Shown piece by piece: positions 1 to 5,746 of a stretch of 9,826 nt of DNA. Source of the stretch: DASQWC01 sp035640475. GTDB taxonomy: Bacteria; Actinomycetota; JAICYB01. The stretch's first letter is position 1, and every line of letters starts with the position of its first letter. The stretch is taken from positions 1 through 9,826 of the forward strand of contig DASQWC010000056.1 of assembly GCA_035640475.1 (NCBI GenBank), written 5' to 3'. The notes below the pieces were generated by a model. The model saw only the letters and a list, made by a program, of their open reading frames with translations, was not told where the DNA came from and searched no databases. A program made the translations under genes and the position numbers.

Positions 1-827
1 TGATCGACGCCGGTGTTGCACGCGTCGTCGCTGCAATGAAGGACCCAAACCCGAACGTCAACGGTCGCGGCTTGAAGCGGCTCCGCGCGGCGGGCATCCA
101 GACCTCAACCGGTCCCGGACGATCGCAGGCGCGCCCGATCATCGAAGGATTCGAGAAGTGGATTCGCACCGGCATGCCGTTCGTGACGGTCAAGATGGCA
201 GCCACGCTCGACGGGAAGATCGCCGCTCGAGACGGGACCTCGCGCTGGATCACGGGTGAGCAAGCACGTGCCGAGGTTCACGACCTGCGGCGGCGGGTGG
301 ACGCCGTCCTCGTCGGTTCGATGACCGTCGTCCGCGACGACCCGTTGCTGACATTCCGCACCGGTGGCCCGGGAGGGACACAGCCACTGCGCGTTGTGGT
401 CGACGGCAGCGGCCGGACGCCGCCGGGCGCCCAGGTCTTCAACGCCGACGCTCCGACGCTGGTCATCACCTCCGAGGAGATCGACGAGTCGTTCGTCGCC
501 GCGTGGAGCGGCGCGGGGGCCGAAGTCGTACGCGTGAGCGCCGGTGAGAGCGGTGTCGACGTTCGCGCCGCCTTCAACGAGCTCGGTCGCCTCGGTCTGT
601 GCCACATCCTCGTCGAAGGAGGACCGACGATCGCATCGTCCCTCGTCTCCCACGAGCTCGTCGACCGATTCGTGCTCTACCTCGCTCCCAAGCTGATCGG
701 GGGCGACGCGCCGGGCGTGCTGAACGACGGTGTGAAGACGCTGACCGATGCGTGGCAGCTGCGCATCGAAAATGTTCGTCGCGTCGGTGACGACATCCGT
801 ATCGATGCCAAACCGGAGGACGGATAG
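1..827 (+). CDS. ribD: RibD, bifunctional riboflavin deaminase/reductase (5' partial)
   Basis: RibD deaminates the pyrimidine made from GTP and then reduces its ribose side chain with NADPH, two successive cytosolic steps of riboflavin synthesis. The window opens inside the gene: the frame is already open at base 3 and reads IDAGVARVVAAMKDPNPNV, which is the end of the zinc deaminase domain. The deaminase catalytic motifs therefore lie upstream. The reductase domain follows and is complete: MPFVTVKMAATLDGKIA, GTSRWITG, VLVGSMTVVRDDP and ILVEGGPTIASSL are typical of the family. The ATG at 36 is internal, not the start. The stop is TAG at 825-827, and riboflavin synthase begins at the next base. 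GGAGGA at 815-820, inside the end of ribD, serves as the ribosome site for that gene. Identification is firm; only the N-terminal extent is unknown. Confidence 0.95.
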   Translation, partial: IDAGVARVVAAMKDPNPNVNGRGLKRLRAAGIQTSTGPGRSQARPIIEGFEKWIRTGMPFVTVKMAATLDGKIAARDGTSRWITGEQARAEVHDLRRRVDAVLVGSMTVVRDDPLLTFRTGGPGGTQPLRVVVDGSGRTPPGAQVFNADAPTLVITSEEIDESFVAAWSGAGAEVVRVSAGESGVDVRAAFNELGRLGLCHILVEGGPTIASSLVSHELVDRFVLYLAPKLIGGDAPGVLNDGVKTLTDAWQLRIENVRRVGDDIRIDAKPEDG

Positions 828-1424
828 GTGTTCACCGGAATCATCGCCGCCGTTGGTGAAGTTGTGAAGGTCGAGCCGGGTGCCGACGACCGGCGAATCT
901 GGATCGAGTCGCGCGACTTGGCAGATTGCGCGATCGGCGCCTCGGTGGCCGTCGACGGCGTGTGCCTGACGGTGACCGAGCTCGACGGTGACGTCGCGCG
1001 CTTTGACGTCTCGGCCGAATCGCTCGCGCGCTCGACGCTCGGATCGAAGGCGCCGGGCGACCGCGTCAACCTCGAACGCCCGTTGCGCGCCGGCGACGAG
1101 CTCGGCGGCCACATCGTGCAGGGACACGTCGACGGTGTCGGAGCGGTGACCGGCGTCGTACTCGAAGGTGAGGGTCGGCGCATCACGCTCACCGTTCCGA
1201 TTGCGCTCGGCCGTTACATCGTCGAGAAGGGGAGTGTCACCGTCGACGGTGTCAGCCTGACGGCGACGAACGTGAGTGACGACGGGTTCGAGGTCGCGCT
1301 CGTCCCACACACGCTTGCCGCAACGACGTTCGGCGACGTTGAAACGGGACGTAACGTGAATATCGAAGTTGATGTGCTGGCGAAGTACGCGGAGCGGCTC
1401 CATGGCCGCGGTGAGGCATCCTAG
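828..1424 (+). CDS. ribE: Riboflavin synthase alpha chain
   Basis: This enzyme dismutates two 6,7-dimethyl-8-ribityllumazine molecules into riboflavin and a pyrimidine that returns to the RibH step. The 198-residue product has the usual family length and two lumazine-binding half-repeats. The first begins MFTGIIAAVGEV and contains VAVDGVCLTV, SAESLARSTLG and GGHIVQGHVDG. The second contains YIVEKGSVTVDGVSLTATNV and LVPHTLAATTFG. The start is GTG at 828, directly after the ribD stop, with GGAGGA at 815-820 seven bases before it, so coupling to ribD translation is likely. The ribBA gene follows after a 16-nt gap. The gene is called ribE or ribC depending on the organism's nomenclature. No missing residues were noticed. 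Confidence 0.96.
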   Translation: MFTGIIAAVGEVVKVEPGADDRRIWIESRDLADCAIGASVAVDGVCLTVTELDGDVARFDVSAESLARSTLGSKAPGDRVNLERPLRAGDELGGHIVQGHVDGVGAVTGVVLEGEGRRITLTVPIALGRYIVEKGSVTVDGVSLTATNVSDDGFEVALVPHTLAATTFGDVETGRNVNIEVDVLAKYAERLHGRGEAS

Positions 1425-1440
1425 AAGCCCGGGAGGAGAC

Positions 1441-2667
1441 ATGCCCTTTACGACCGTCGACGACGCAATCGCTCGCATCAGGCGCGGAGAGGTGCTGATC
1501 GTCGTCGACGACGAGGATCGCGAAAACGAGGGCGACCTTACGATGGCCGCCGCACGCGTCAATCCCGAGGCGATCAACTTCATGATCCGCCACGGCCGAG
1601 GACTCGTGTGCATGCCCGTTGAGGGGAAGCGCCTCGACGAGCTGCACCTCGAGCCGATGGTCGCGCAGAACACGTCGTCCCACGAGACCGCGTTCACGGT
1701 TTCGATCGACCACCGCACCGTTACGACGGGGATCTCGGCCCACGAACGCTCGGTGACGATCCAGAAGGTCCTCGATCCGATGGCGCGGCCGTCGGACTTC
1801 ATTCGGCCGGGCCACGTCTTTCCGCTCCGCGCGAAGGAAGGTGGAGTGCTGCGCCGAGCCGGACATACGGAGGCTGCGGTGGATCTTTCGCGGATGGCGG
1901 GACTCCCGCCGGCCGGGGTCATCTGCGAGGTCCTCAATGAGGACGGCTCGACGGCGCGCCTGAAGCACCTCGAGTCCTTCGCCGAAGATCACGGACTCGC
2001 GATCGTGTCGATCGCGCAGATCATCGAACACCGCCGACGCGCCGAAAAGCTCGTCCGCCGCACGGCCGAAGCGATGATCCCGACACCGTACGGGACCTTC
2101 CGCGCGATCGAGTACGAATCGCTGATGGACGGCCGCTCGCACGTGGCTTTCGTGCTCGGCGAGCCGGCGGCCAAGACGAACGTGCTCGTTCGCGTTCACT
2201 CGGAGTGCTTCACCGGCGACATCTTCGGATCGTTGCGGTGCGACTGCGGATCGCAGCTCCGGATGGCGTTACAGAAGATCGGCGAGGTCGGTGAAGGCGT
2301 CGTTGTGTACATCCGCGGCCACGAGGGCCGCGGCATCGGACTAACGCACAAGCTCAAGGCCTACGAGCTCCAGGAGAACGGCCTGGACACGGTCGAGGCC
2401 AACGAGGCACTCGGCTTCGCCGCGGACCTCCGTGATTACGGAACGGGCGCGCAGATCCTCGTCGACTTGGGCATCTCGACGATCCGCTTTCTCAGCAACA
2501 ACCCGAAGAAAGTCGCGGGCATCGAGGGCTACGGGCTCAGGATCGTCGAGTGGGTGCCGCTCCAAACGATGCCGACCGAGGAGAACATCGAGTATCTGCG
2601 TACGAAGCGCGACAAGCTCGGCCACCGGCTCGACCTGCCGAGCGGCTCCGAGCCGGAGGGGACCTGA
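1441..2667 (+). CDS. ribBA: RibBA, DHBP synthase / GTP cyclohydrolase II
   Basis: This fusion enzyme starts both branches of riboflavin synthesis: RibB turns ribulose-5-phosphate into 3,4-dihydroxy-2-butanone-4-phosphate, and RibA opens the GTP ring. The 408-residue product carries RibB at about residues 1-205, with the acidic metal-binding motif DDEDRENEGD at 23-32 and RRAGHTEA around H142. RibA covers about 210-400, with the zinc cysteines C256, C267 and C269 (C-x10-C-x-C) and RGHEGRGIGL at 292-301. Both halves look catalytically intact. I chose the ATG at 1441 because GGGAGGAG (1431-1438) sits just upstream and MPFTTVDDAI matches the usual RibB N-terminus. A longer reading from 1369 would overlap riboflavin synthase and adds no family sequence. 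The stop overlaps the ribH start by one base (TGATG). The C-terminal GYGL and TKRDKLGH motifs resemble actinobacterial RibA. Confidence 0.97.
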   Translation: MPFTTVDDAIARIRRGEVLIVVDDEDRENEGDLTMAAARVNPEAINFMIRHGRGLVCMPVEGKRLDELHLEPMVAQNTSSHETAFTVSIDHRTVTTGISAHERSVTIQKVLDPMARPSDFIRPGHVFPLRAKEGGVLRRAGHTEAAVDLSRMAGLPPAGVICEVLNEDGSTARLKHLESFAEDHGLAIVSIAQIIEHRRRAEKLVRRTAEAMIPTPYGTFRAIEYESLMDGRSHVAFVLGEPAAKTNVLVRVHSECFTGDIFGSLRCDCGSQLRMALQKIGEVGEGVVVYIRGHEGRGIGLTHKLKAYELQENGLDTVEANEALGFAADLRDYGTGAQILVDLGISTIRFLSNNPKKVAGIEGYGLRIVEWVPLQTMPTEENIEYLRTKRDKLGHRLDLPSGSEPEGT

Positions 2668-3149
2668 TGGGCCAACGGATGAAGGGCTCCTTCGACGGCA
2701 GCGGCCTGCGGATCGCGGTCGTGGTCGCTCGCTTCAACGAGATCGTCACGGACCGGCTGGCCGAAGGATGTCGCGACGCGCTGGCTCGGCACGGCGTTCG
2801 CTCTGAGGACGTGCAGTGGGCCGAGGTGCCCGGATCCCGCGAGCTTCCGGTCGCGTGCAAGTCGCTCGCGCTCACCGGGCGCTTCGATGCGGTCATCGCG
2901 CTCGGCTGTGTCATTCGCGGTGAGACGGTTCACTTCGACCTGGTCGCCAACGAGGCCTCGCGCGGACTCGGGCAGGCATCGGTCGAGACGGGGGTTCCGG
3001 TCATCTTCGGCGTGCTGGCGACGGAGAGCCTCGAGCAGGCCTTCGACCGGGCCGGCGGGAAGATGGGCAACGCCGGGTGGAACGCAGCCGTGTCGGCGAT
3101 CGAGACGGCGAGCGTGCTCGAACGAATCTCGAAAGGGACGGCCGGCTAG
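2667..3149 (+). CDS. ribH: 6,7-dimethyl-8-ribityllumazine synthase
   Basis: Lumazine synthase condenses the RibB product with the RibD-derived pyrimidine to make the substrate of riboflavin synthase; family members assemble into pentamers or 60-subunit capsids. The 160-residue product has the expected length and motifs: VVARFNEIVTDRL, a PGS-ELP substrate loop, GCVIRGETVHFDLVA with the catalytic-region histidine, FGVLATESLEQAFDRAG and KMGNAGWNAA. The start is the ATG at 2667, overlapping the ribBA stop by one base, with GGAGGGG at 2655-2661; ATG 2679 is a possible later start. Residue 58 is Arg (VPGSRELP), where the homologues I recall carry a hydrophobic residue such as Phe, Tyr, Trp or Ile. 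The stop is followed with no gap by hisG. Confidence 0.95.
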   Translation: MGQRMKGSFDGSGLRIAVVVARFNEIVTDRLAEGCRDALARHGVRSEDVQWAEVPGSRELPVACKSLALTGRFDAVIALGCVIRGETVHFDLVANEASRGLGQASVETGVPVIFGVLATESLEQAFDRAGGKMGNAGWNAAVSAIETASVLERISKGTAG

Positions 3150-4028
3150 ATGCTGCGGCTCGTTCTCCCCAAGGGATCGCTCGAGGACTCGACGTTCGCG
3201 CTGTTCGAGGCCGCCGATCTCGGCGTGGTCCGCGCATCCGACCGCGACTACCAGGGCTCGATCGACGACCCGCGCATCGGGTCGGTCGCAGTCATTCGAC
3301 CTCAGGAGATCCCGCGTTACGTAGAGGCCGGACACTTCGACATCGGCATCACCGGTCAGGACTTCGTCGCGGAGACCGAAGCGGATGTCGTCGAGATCGC
3401 GCAGCTGCCGTACGCGAAGGCGACTCCTCGGCCGGCCCGGATCGTGCTCGCCATGTCGATCGACTCGGCTGTCGAGCGAGCGGACCAGCTTCCCCCCGAG
3501 ATCAGCGTGTCGACGGAGTACGAGAACCTCGCGCGCAAGTACTTCGACAAGCTCGGCGTCAACGCAAAGGTGATGCGCTCGTTTGGGTCGAACGAGGCCA
3601 AGGTGGCCGCCGGCATCGTCGACGCGACGATCCACAATGTGGAGACGGGTGGGACGTTGCGTCGCAACGGTTTGCGGATCGTGGACGTCCTGATGGAGTC
3701 GTGGACGGTCCTCGTCGCCAACAAGAAGACGATGGAGGACGAGCAGGCGAGCAAGGCGATCGCGGAGATCCACTTGTTGCTCGACGGCGCCGTGCGCGCG
3801 CGGGGCCGGGTCCTGGTGAAGCTCAACGTGTCGCGAGACGACCTGGACGGCGTGCTCGAGATCATTCCGTCGATGCGCGCACCGACGGTGGCCGAACTCG
3901 CCGGCGGCGATGCATACGCGGTTGAGACCGTCGTGTCGAAGACGGAGATCAACACGCTCATTCCCCAGCTGAAGGCGCGTGGGGCCACGGACATCATCGA
4001 GCTGCCGCTCTCGAAGATCGTTCCGTAA
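3150..4028 (+). CDS. hisG: ATP phosphoribosyltransferase, long form
   Basis: HisG couples ATP to PRPP in the committed step of histidine synthesis and is normally inhibited by histidine. The product begins MLRLVLPKGSLED, the family N-terminus, and its 292 residues match the long form, which has its own C-terminal regulatory domain and needs no HisZ. VKLNVSRDDLDGVLEIIPSMRAPTV and the final ELPLSKIVP belong to that domain. The PRPP-binding segment reads DATIHNVETGGTL (158-170). D158, T166 and G167 are kept, but the second acidic position seen in relatives (DAICD or DCVVD) is H162. The ATG abuts the ribH stop with only a weak purine stretch upstream, suggesting coupling. In Streptomyces I recall hisE lying between ribH and hisG; there is no room for it here. 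No clear terminator hairpin follows. Confidence 0.93.
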   Translation: MLRLVLPKGSLEDSTFALFEAADLGVVRASDRDYQGSIDDPRIGSVAVIRPQEIPRYVEAGHFDIGITGQDFVAETEADVVEIAQLPYAKATPRPARIVLAMSIDSAVERADQLPPEISVSTEYENLARKYFDKLGVNAKVMRSFGSNEAKVAAGIVDATIHNVETGGTLRRNGLRIVDVLMESWTVLVANKKTMEDEQASKAIAEIHLLLDGAVRARGRVLVKLNVSRDDLDGVLEIIPSMRAPTVAELAGGDAYAVETVVSKTEINTLIPQLKARGATDIIELPLSKIVP

Positions 4029-4070
4029 TCTCCTTCGCCCTCGACGATGGCGGTCCACGTTCCCCTCTGC

Positions 4071-4076
4071 TACCGT
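4071..4076 (+). promoter_or_regulatory. Possible -10 element of a cspA promoter
   Basis: TACCGT fits the TANNNT pattern of actinobacterial -10 boxes and lies 42 bases after the hisG stop. Transcription would begin near 4083, giving a leader of about 82 nt that starts just before the shared hairpin. I see no convincing -35 box at the right distance, so this is a weak call resting on position and the six bases. Confidence 0.35.
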
Positions 4077-4089
4077 TGGCGCGGTTGCT

Positions 4090-4114
4090 CGGGATCCGCC
4101 GTAAGGCGGCCCCT
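4090..4114 (+). repeat. Shared leader hairpin element, copy 1 (cspA leader)
   Basis: A 5-bp stem CCGCC (4096-4100) and GGCGG (4105-4109) closes a GTAA loop, which fits the stable GNRA class. Flanking GGG (4091-4093) and CCC (4110-4112) can extend the stem across an AT bulge. The 25 bases are repeated with only two differences, both in the loop, at 4575-4599 in front of infC. The element lies in the untranslated leader of cspA, 51 bases before its start codon. A structured RNA or a protein-binding site are both possible; I recognise no named family. Confidence 0.8.
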
Positions 4115-4126
4115 ATGAATGGTTGT

Positions 4127-4148
4127 GCCGGCCCGATTGAGGGCCGGC
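4127..4148 (+). promoter_or_regulatory. Perfect hairpin upstream of the cspA ribosome site
   Basis: GCCGGCCC (4127-4134) and GGGCCGGC (4141-4148) form a perfect 8-bp stem around the loop GATTGA. It ends three bases before the AAGGAGG ribosome site. No T-run follows, so it is not an ordinary intrinsic terminator. CGGCCC also occurs at 4107-4112 in the upstream hairpin, so GGGCCG (4141-4146) has two possible partners and the leader could switch between folds. A role in translational or temperature control of cspA is inference. Confidence 0.65.
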
Positions 4149-4164
4149 GAGAAGGAGGAAAGCA

Positions 4165-4368
4165 GTGGCGGAAGGTGTCGTGAAGTGGTTCTCCAACGAG
4201 AAGGGCTACGGCTTCATCGCACAGCCCGACTCGGAGGACGTGTTCGTGCATTTCTCGGCGATTCAGGCCGACGGCTACAAGACTCTCAATGAGGGTCAGA
4301 AGGTCGAGTTCGACATCACCGAGGGACCGAAGGGAAAACAAGCGGCGAACGTCCGCGTTGTCGGTTGA
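4165..4368 (+). CDS. cspA: Cold-shock-domain protein, CspA family
   Basis: Small cold-shock proteins are single OB-fold RNA/DNA chaperones that melt mRNA secondary structure, at low temperature or constitutively. The 67-residue product is of standard length and reads VVKWFSNEKGYGFI near the N-terminus. RNP1 is KGYGFI (13-18) and RNP2 is DVFVHFSAI (25-33), with the exposed aromatics W8, F9, Y15, F17, F27, H29 and F30 present. The start is GTG at 4165, placed six bases after a strong AAGGAGG (4152-4158); no other start fits the family N-terminus. It appears monocistronic, preceded by its own structured leader and followed by the infC leader. The leader element it shares with infC hints at common control. 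Whether this copy is cold-induced cannot be told from the sequence, and paralogues probably exist elsewhere. Confidence 0.95.
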   Translation: MAEGVVKWFSNEKGYGFIAQPDSEDVFVHFSAIQADGYKTLNEGQKVEFDITEGPKGKQAANVRVVG

Positions 4369-4427
4369 TCGGCATTGTGTAGACGGCCGGTCCGAGTCCC
4401 CTCGACACTCCAGAGTCCCGGGGCGGG

Positions 4428-4433
4428 TAAACT
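4428..4433 (+). promoter_or_regulatory. Possible -10 element of the infC operon promoter
   Basis: TAAACT fits the TANNNT -10 pattern in otherwise very GC-rich sequence (GGGCGGGTAAACTTGG). TCGACA at 4402-4407 resembles a -35 box, but its 20-base spacing is longer than ideal. Transcription would start near 4440 and give a leader of about 177 nt before infC. A direct repeat GAGTCCC (4394-4400 and 4413-4419) lies immediately upstream and could be a binding site or chance. Confidence 0.45.
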
Positions 4434-4439
4434 TGGCCG

Positions 4440-4616
4440 TGCTTGTGAAGAAGGGGCCCGCAGCCCCTCACCCCGGGCGTCTTTGAGGACGCGTAAGGGT
4501 TGTGGAGACGCTGAATCTCTGCGTCGTGCGGATCCTCTTCACGTGCTGTTCGTTGCTTCGTGTGAAGGAGACGTCGGGATCCGCCGTCGGGCGGCCCCTG
4601 TAAGGAGGGATGTCGC
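4440..4616 (+). promoter_or_regulatory. Structured 5' leader of the infC operon
   Basis: The leader contains several perfect or near-perfect stems. AGGGGC/GCCCCT (4452-4457 with 4463-4468) is first. GCGTC/GACGC (4477-4481 with 4488-4492) and GACGC/GCGTC (4507-4511 with 4521-4525) follow. CTTCAC/GTGAAG (4537-4542 with 4562-4567) comes next, then the element shared with cspA (4575-4599). The four GCGTC/GACGC arms can pair in more than one combination, as expected of an attenuator or other switching leader. No stem is followed by a T-run, so termination, if any, would not be classical. infC leaders with regulatory structures are known in other bacteria; this one matches no family I can name. Confidence 0.6.
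4575..4599 (+). repeat. Shared leader hairpin element, copy 2 (infC leader)
   Basis: CCGCC (4581-4585) and GGCGG (4590-4594) enclose a GTCG loop, with GGG (4576-4578) and CCC (4595-4597) able to extend the stem across an AT bulge. It matches copy 1 at 4090-4114 in 23 of 25 bases, the two changes falling in the loop, so the stem is conserved while the loop varies. It ends four bases before AGGAGG, so folding could directly affect ribosome access to infC. Confidence 0.8.
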
Positions 4617-4619
4617 ATA
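4603..4619 (+). promoter_or_regulatory. infC ribosome site and AUA start codon
   Basis: AGGAGG at 4603-4608 is a full anti-16S match. Eight bases later comes ATA (4617-4619), in frame with the complete N-terminus of IF3. No ATG, GTG, TTG or CTG occurs in this frame between the ribosome site and the GTG at 4725, which would remove the conserved NRINDRIRA segment. The ATG at 4610 is out of frame, only one base from the ribosome site, and closes after 13 codons at a TGA (4649-4651). Rare start codons (AUU, AUC, AUA) are characteristic of infC and underlie IF3 autoregulation in E. coli. Confidence 0.8.
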
Positions 4620-5162
4620 GCGCAGGCTCGACGAGCCCCAGCGGCGCCTGAGAATCGGATCAACGACCGCATCCGCGCCCCGAAGGTCCGGCTGATCGGT
4701 GCGGACGGTTCCCAAGTCGGGATCGTGACCCGGGAGCAAGCGTTGCAGCAGGCGCAGGGGGACGGGCTCGACCTCGTGGAGGTTGCGCCTCTGGCGGACC
4801 CACCGGTCTGCAAGATCATGGACTACGGGAAGTTCAAGTACCAGGAGTCCATACGAGCGAAAGAAGCGCGCAAGAAGCAGGGCCATCAAACGGTCAAAGA
4901 GATGCGGTTTCGGCCGAAGATCGGGATTCACGACTACGAGACGAAGAAGAGTCGGGTCGTCGAGTTTCTCGAGGACGGACACCGCGTGAAGGTGACGGTG
5001 ATGTTCAGAGGACGTGAGATGCACCACACCGAGCTCGGCCAGCGGTTGCTCGAGAGACTCTCGACCGACCTGGACGGAATCGGCACCGTGGAGGTTGCAT
5101 CGAAGCTCGACGGGCGAAACATGACGATCATGTTCGCGCCGGCAAAGAAGAAGGCTGGTTGA
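4617..5162 (+). CDS. infC: Translation initiation factor IF-3 (AUA start)
   Basis: IF3 binds the 30S subunit, keeps it apart from the 50S and rejects initiation complexes with wrong start codons or tRNAs. Read from ATA at 4617 the product has 181 residues, the normal length. The N-terminal domain contains ENRINDRIRAPKVRLIGADG and VCKIMDYGKFKY. A lysine-rich linker (IRAKEARKKQ) leads to the C-terminal domain with KEMRFRPKIGIHDYETK, HRVKVTVMFRGREM and the final MTIMFAPAKKKAG. A start at GTG 4725 would cut 36 residues including the most conserved segment. The AUA codon is expected to make translation sensitive to IF3 concentration, as the AUU codon does in E. coli. The TGA stop lies two bases before the bL35 start at 5165, so the ribosomal protein genes are closely coupled. 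Confidence 0.93.
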   Translation: MAQARRAPAAPENRINDRIRAPKVRLIGADGSQVGIVTREQALQQAQGDGLDLVEVAPLADPPVCKIMDYGKFKYQESIRAKEARKKQGHQTVKEMRFRPKIGIHDYETKKSRVVEFLEDGHRVKVTVMFRGREMHHTELGQRLLERLSTDLDGIGTVEVASKLDGRNMTIMFAPAKKKAG

Positions 5163-5164
5163 CG

Positions 5165-5359
5165 ATGCCCAAGATGAAGACGAATCGAGCTGCCGCGAAG
5201 CGGTTCCGGCGAACGGGGAGCGGGAAGTTCGTACACCGGAAGGCGTGGGGCTCGCACTTGTTCAAGTCGAAGACGAAGTCGCGCCAGATTCGGCTGAAGG
5301 GGAACAAGGTCGTCGCGGATTCGGATCACGACCGGGTCGGCCGGCTGCTGGGCAAGTAA
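5165..5359 (+). CDS. rpmI: 50S ribosomal protein bL35
   Basis: bL35 is a small basic protein of the large ribosomal subunit. The 64-residue product, MPKMKTNRAAAKRFRRTGSG at its start, is the family N-terminus and length. FVHRKAWGSHLF and the Lys/Arg-rich tail follow as expected for an rRNA-buried protein. I chose the ATG at 5165 over the TTG at 5159, which would add two residues, overlap the infC stop and not match the family. Its own ribosome site is weak (GAAGG in the infC tail, 5150-5154), consistent with coupling to infC. The TAA stop is 18 bases before bL20. Confidence 0.96.
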   Translation: MPKMKTNRAAAKRFRRTGSGKFVHRKAWGSHLFKSKTKSRQIRLKGNKVVADSDHDRVGRLLGK

Positions 5360-5377
5360 GGGGACGATGAAGGCACC

Positions 5378-5746
5378 ATGACTCGCGCACGATCTGGAGC
5401 ACGCCACCGTCAAAAGGTCCGGGCCGTTCTCGGACGCGCCAAGGGCTATTCGGCAGCGCGCGGGAAGCGGTTCAAGGCGGCCAAGGAACAAGTCGCACAC
5501 TCGCTCGCGTACTCGTACCGGGATCGCCGGAATCGCAAGCGTGACTTCCGACGCTTGTGGATCACGCGCATCAATGCTGCCGCGCGCAGCCACGGCATGT
5601 CGTACAACAAGTTCATCTCCGGCCTCAAGGCCGCGGACGTCCAAGTCGACAGGAAGGTCCTCGCGGATATCGCCGTCCGCGACCCGGCGGCGTTCGGCAA
5701 GCTGGTCGAGGTCGCGCAGGCGGAGCTCCAGTCGACAGGCGAGTGA
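5378..5746 (+). CDS. rplT: 50S ribosomal protein bL20
   Basis: bL20 binds 23S rRNA early in 50S assembly and in some bacteria represses its own operon through an rRNA-like mRNA site. The 122-residue product has the typical basic N-terminal extension, with VLGRAKGYSAARGKRFKAAK and YSYRDRRNRKRDFRRLWITR, then the globular part INAAARSHGMSYNKF and DRKVLADIAVRDPAAF. The N-terminus aligns at the usual 24 residues up to AKGY, supporting ATG 5378. The short gap from rpmI holds GGGGA and GATGAAGG as ribosome site candidates. Its TGA (5744-5746) overlaps a GTG that starts the histidine kinase gene. I see no rRNA-methyltransferase gene after it, although one lies here in Streptomyces as I recall. Confidence 0.97.
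   Translation: MTRARSGARHRQKVRAVLGRAKGYSAARGKRFKAAKEQVAHSLAYSYRDRRNRKRDFRRLWITRINAAARSHGMSYNKFISGLKAADVQVDRKVLADIAVRDPAAFGKLVEVAQAELQSTGE

Noticed and set aside
105..4058. Long minus-strand open frames (610 codons at 105-1937, 315 at 1252-2199, 509 at 2529-4058)
   Set aside because: They lie opposite well-identified rib and his genes, give Arg/Asp-rich sequence with no recognisable family, and are the usual antisense shadows of high-GC coding DNA.
4029..4070. Terminator after hisG
   Set aside because: I found no stem followed by a T-run in this short gap; termination may be Rho-dependent or read into cspA.
4115..4183. Small 22-codon frame in the cspA leader (starts MNGCAGPIEG)
   Set aside because: No ribosome site precedes it, it runs through a strong hairpin and overlaps cspA out of frame; no sign of coding.
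4369..4427. Terminator after cspA, and the GAGTCCC direct repeat as an operator
   Set aside because: No convincing hairpin plus T-run is present. The 7-base repeat (4394 and 4413) is short enough to be chance in GC-rich DNA.
4375..4620. 81-codon plus-strand open frame across the infC leader
   Set aside because: It has no ribosome site, runs through the hairpins and gives low-information sequence; the region behaves as an untranslated leader.
4610..4651. ATG at 4610 opening a 13-codon frame (MSHSAGSTSPSGA) overlapping the infC start
   Set aside because: It is only one base from AGGAGG, too close for efficient initiation, and is better seen as part of the infC start region than a gene.
5557..5742. 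Extension of the kinase gene upstream through bL20
   Set aside because: The frame is open there but overlaps bL20 entirely and gives Arg/Pro/Gly-rich sequence without domain features; the GTGA overlap start is far more likely.
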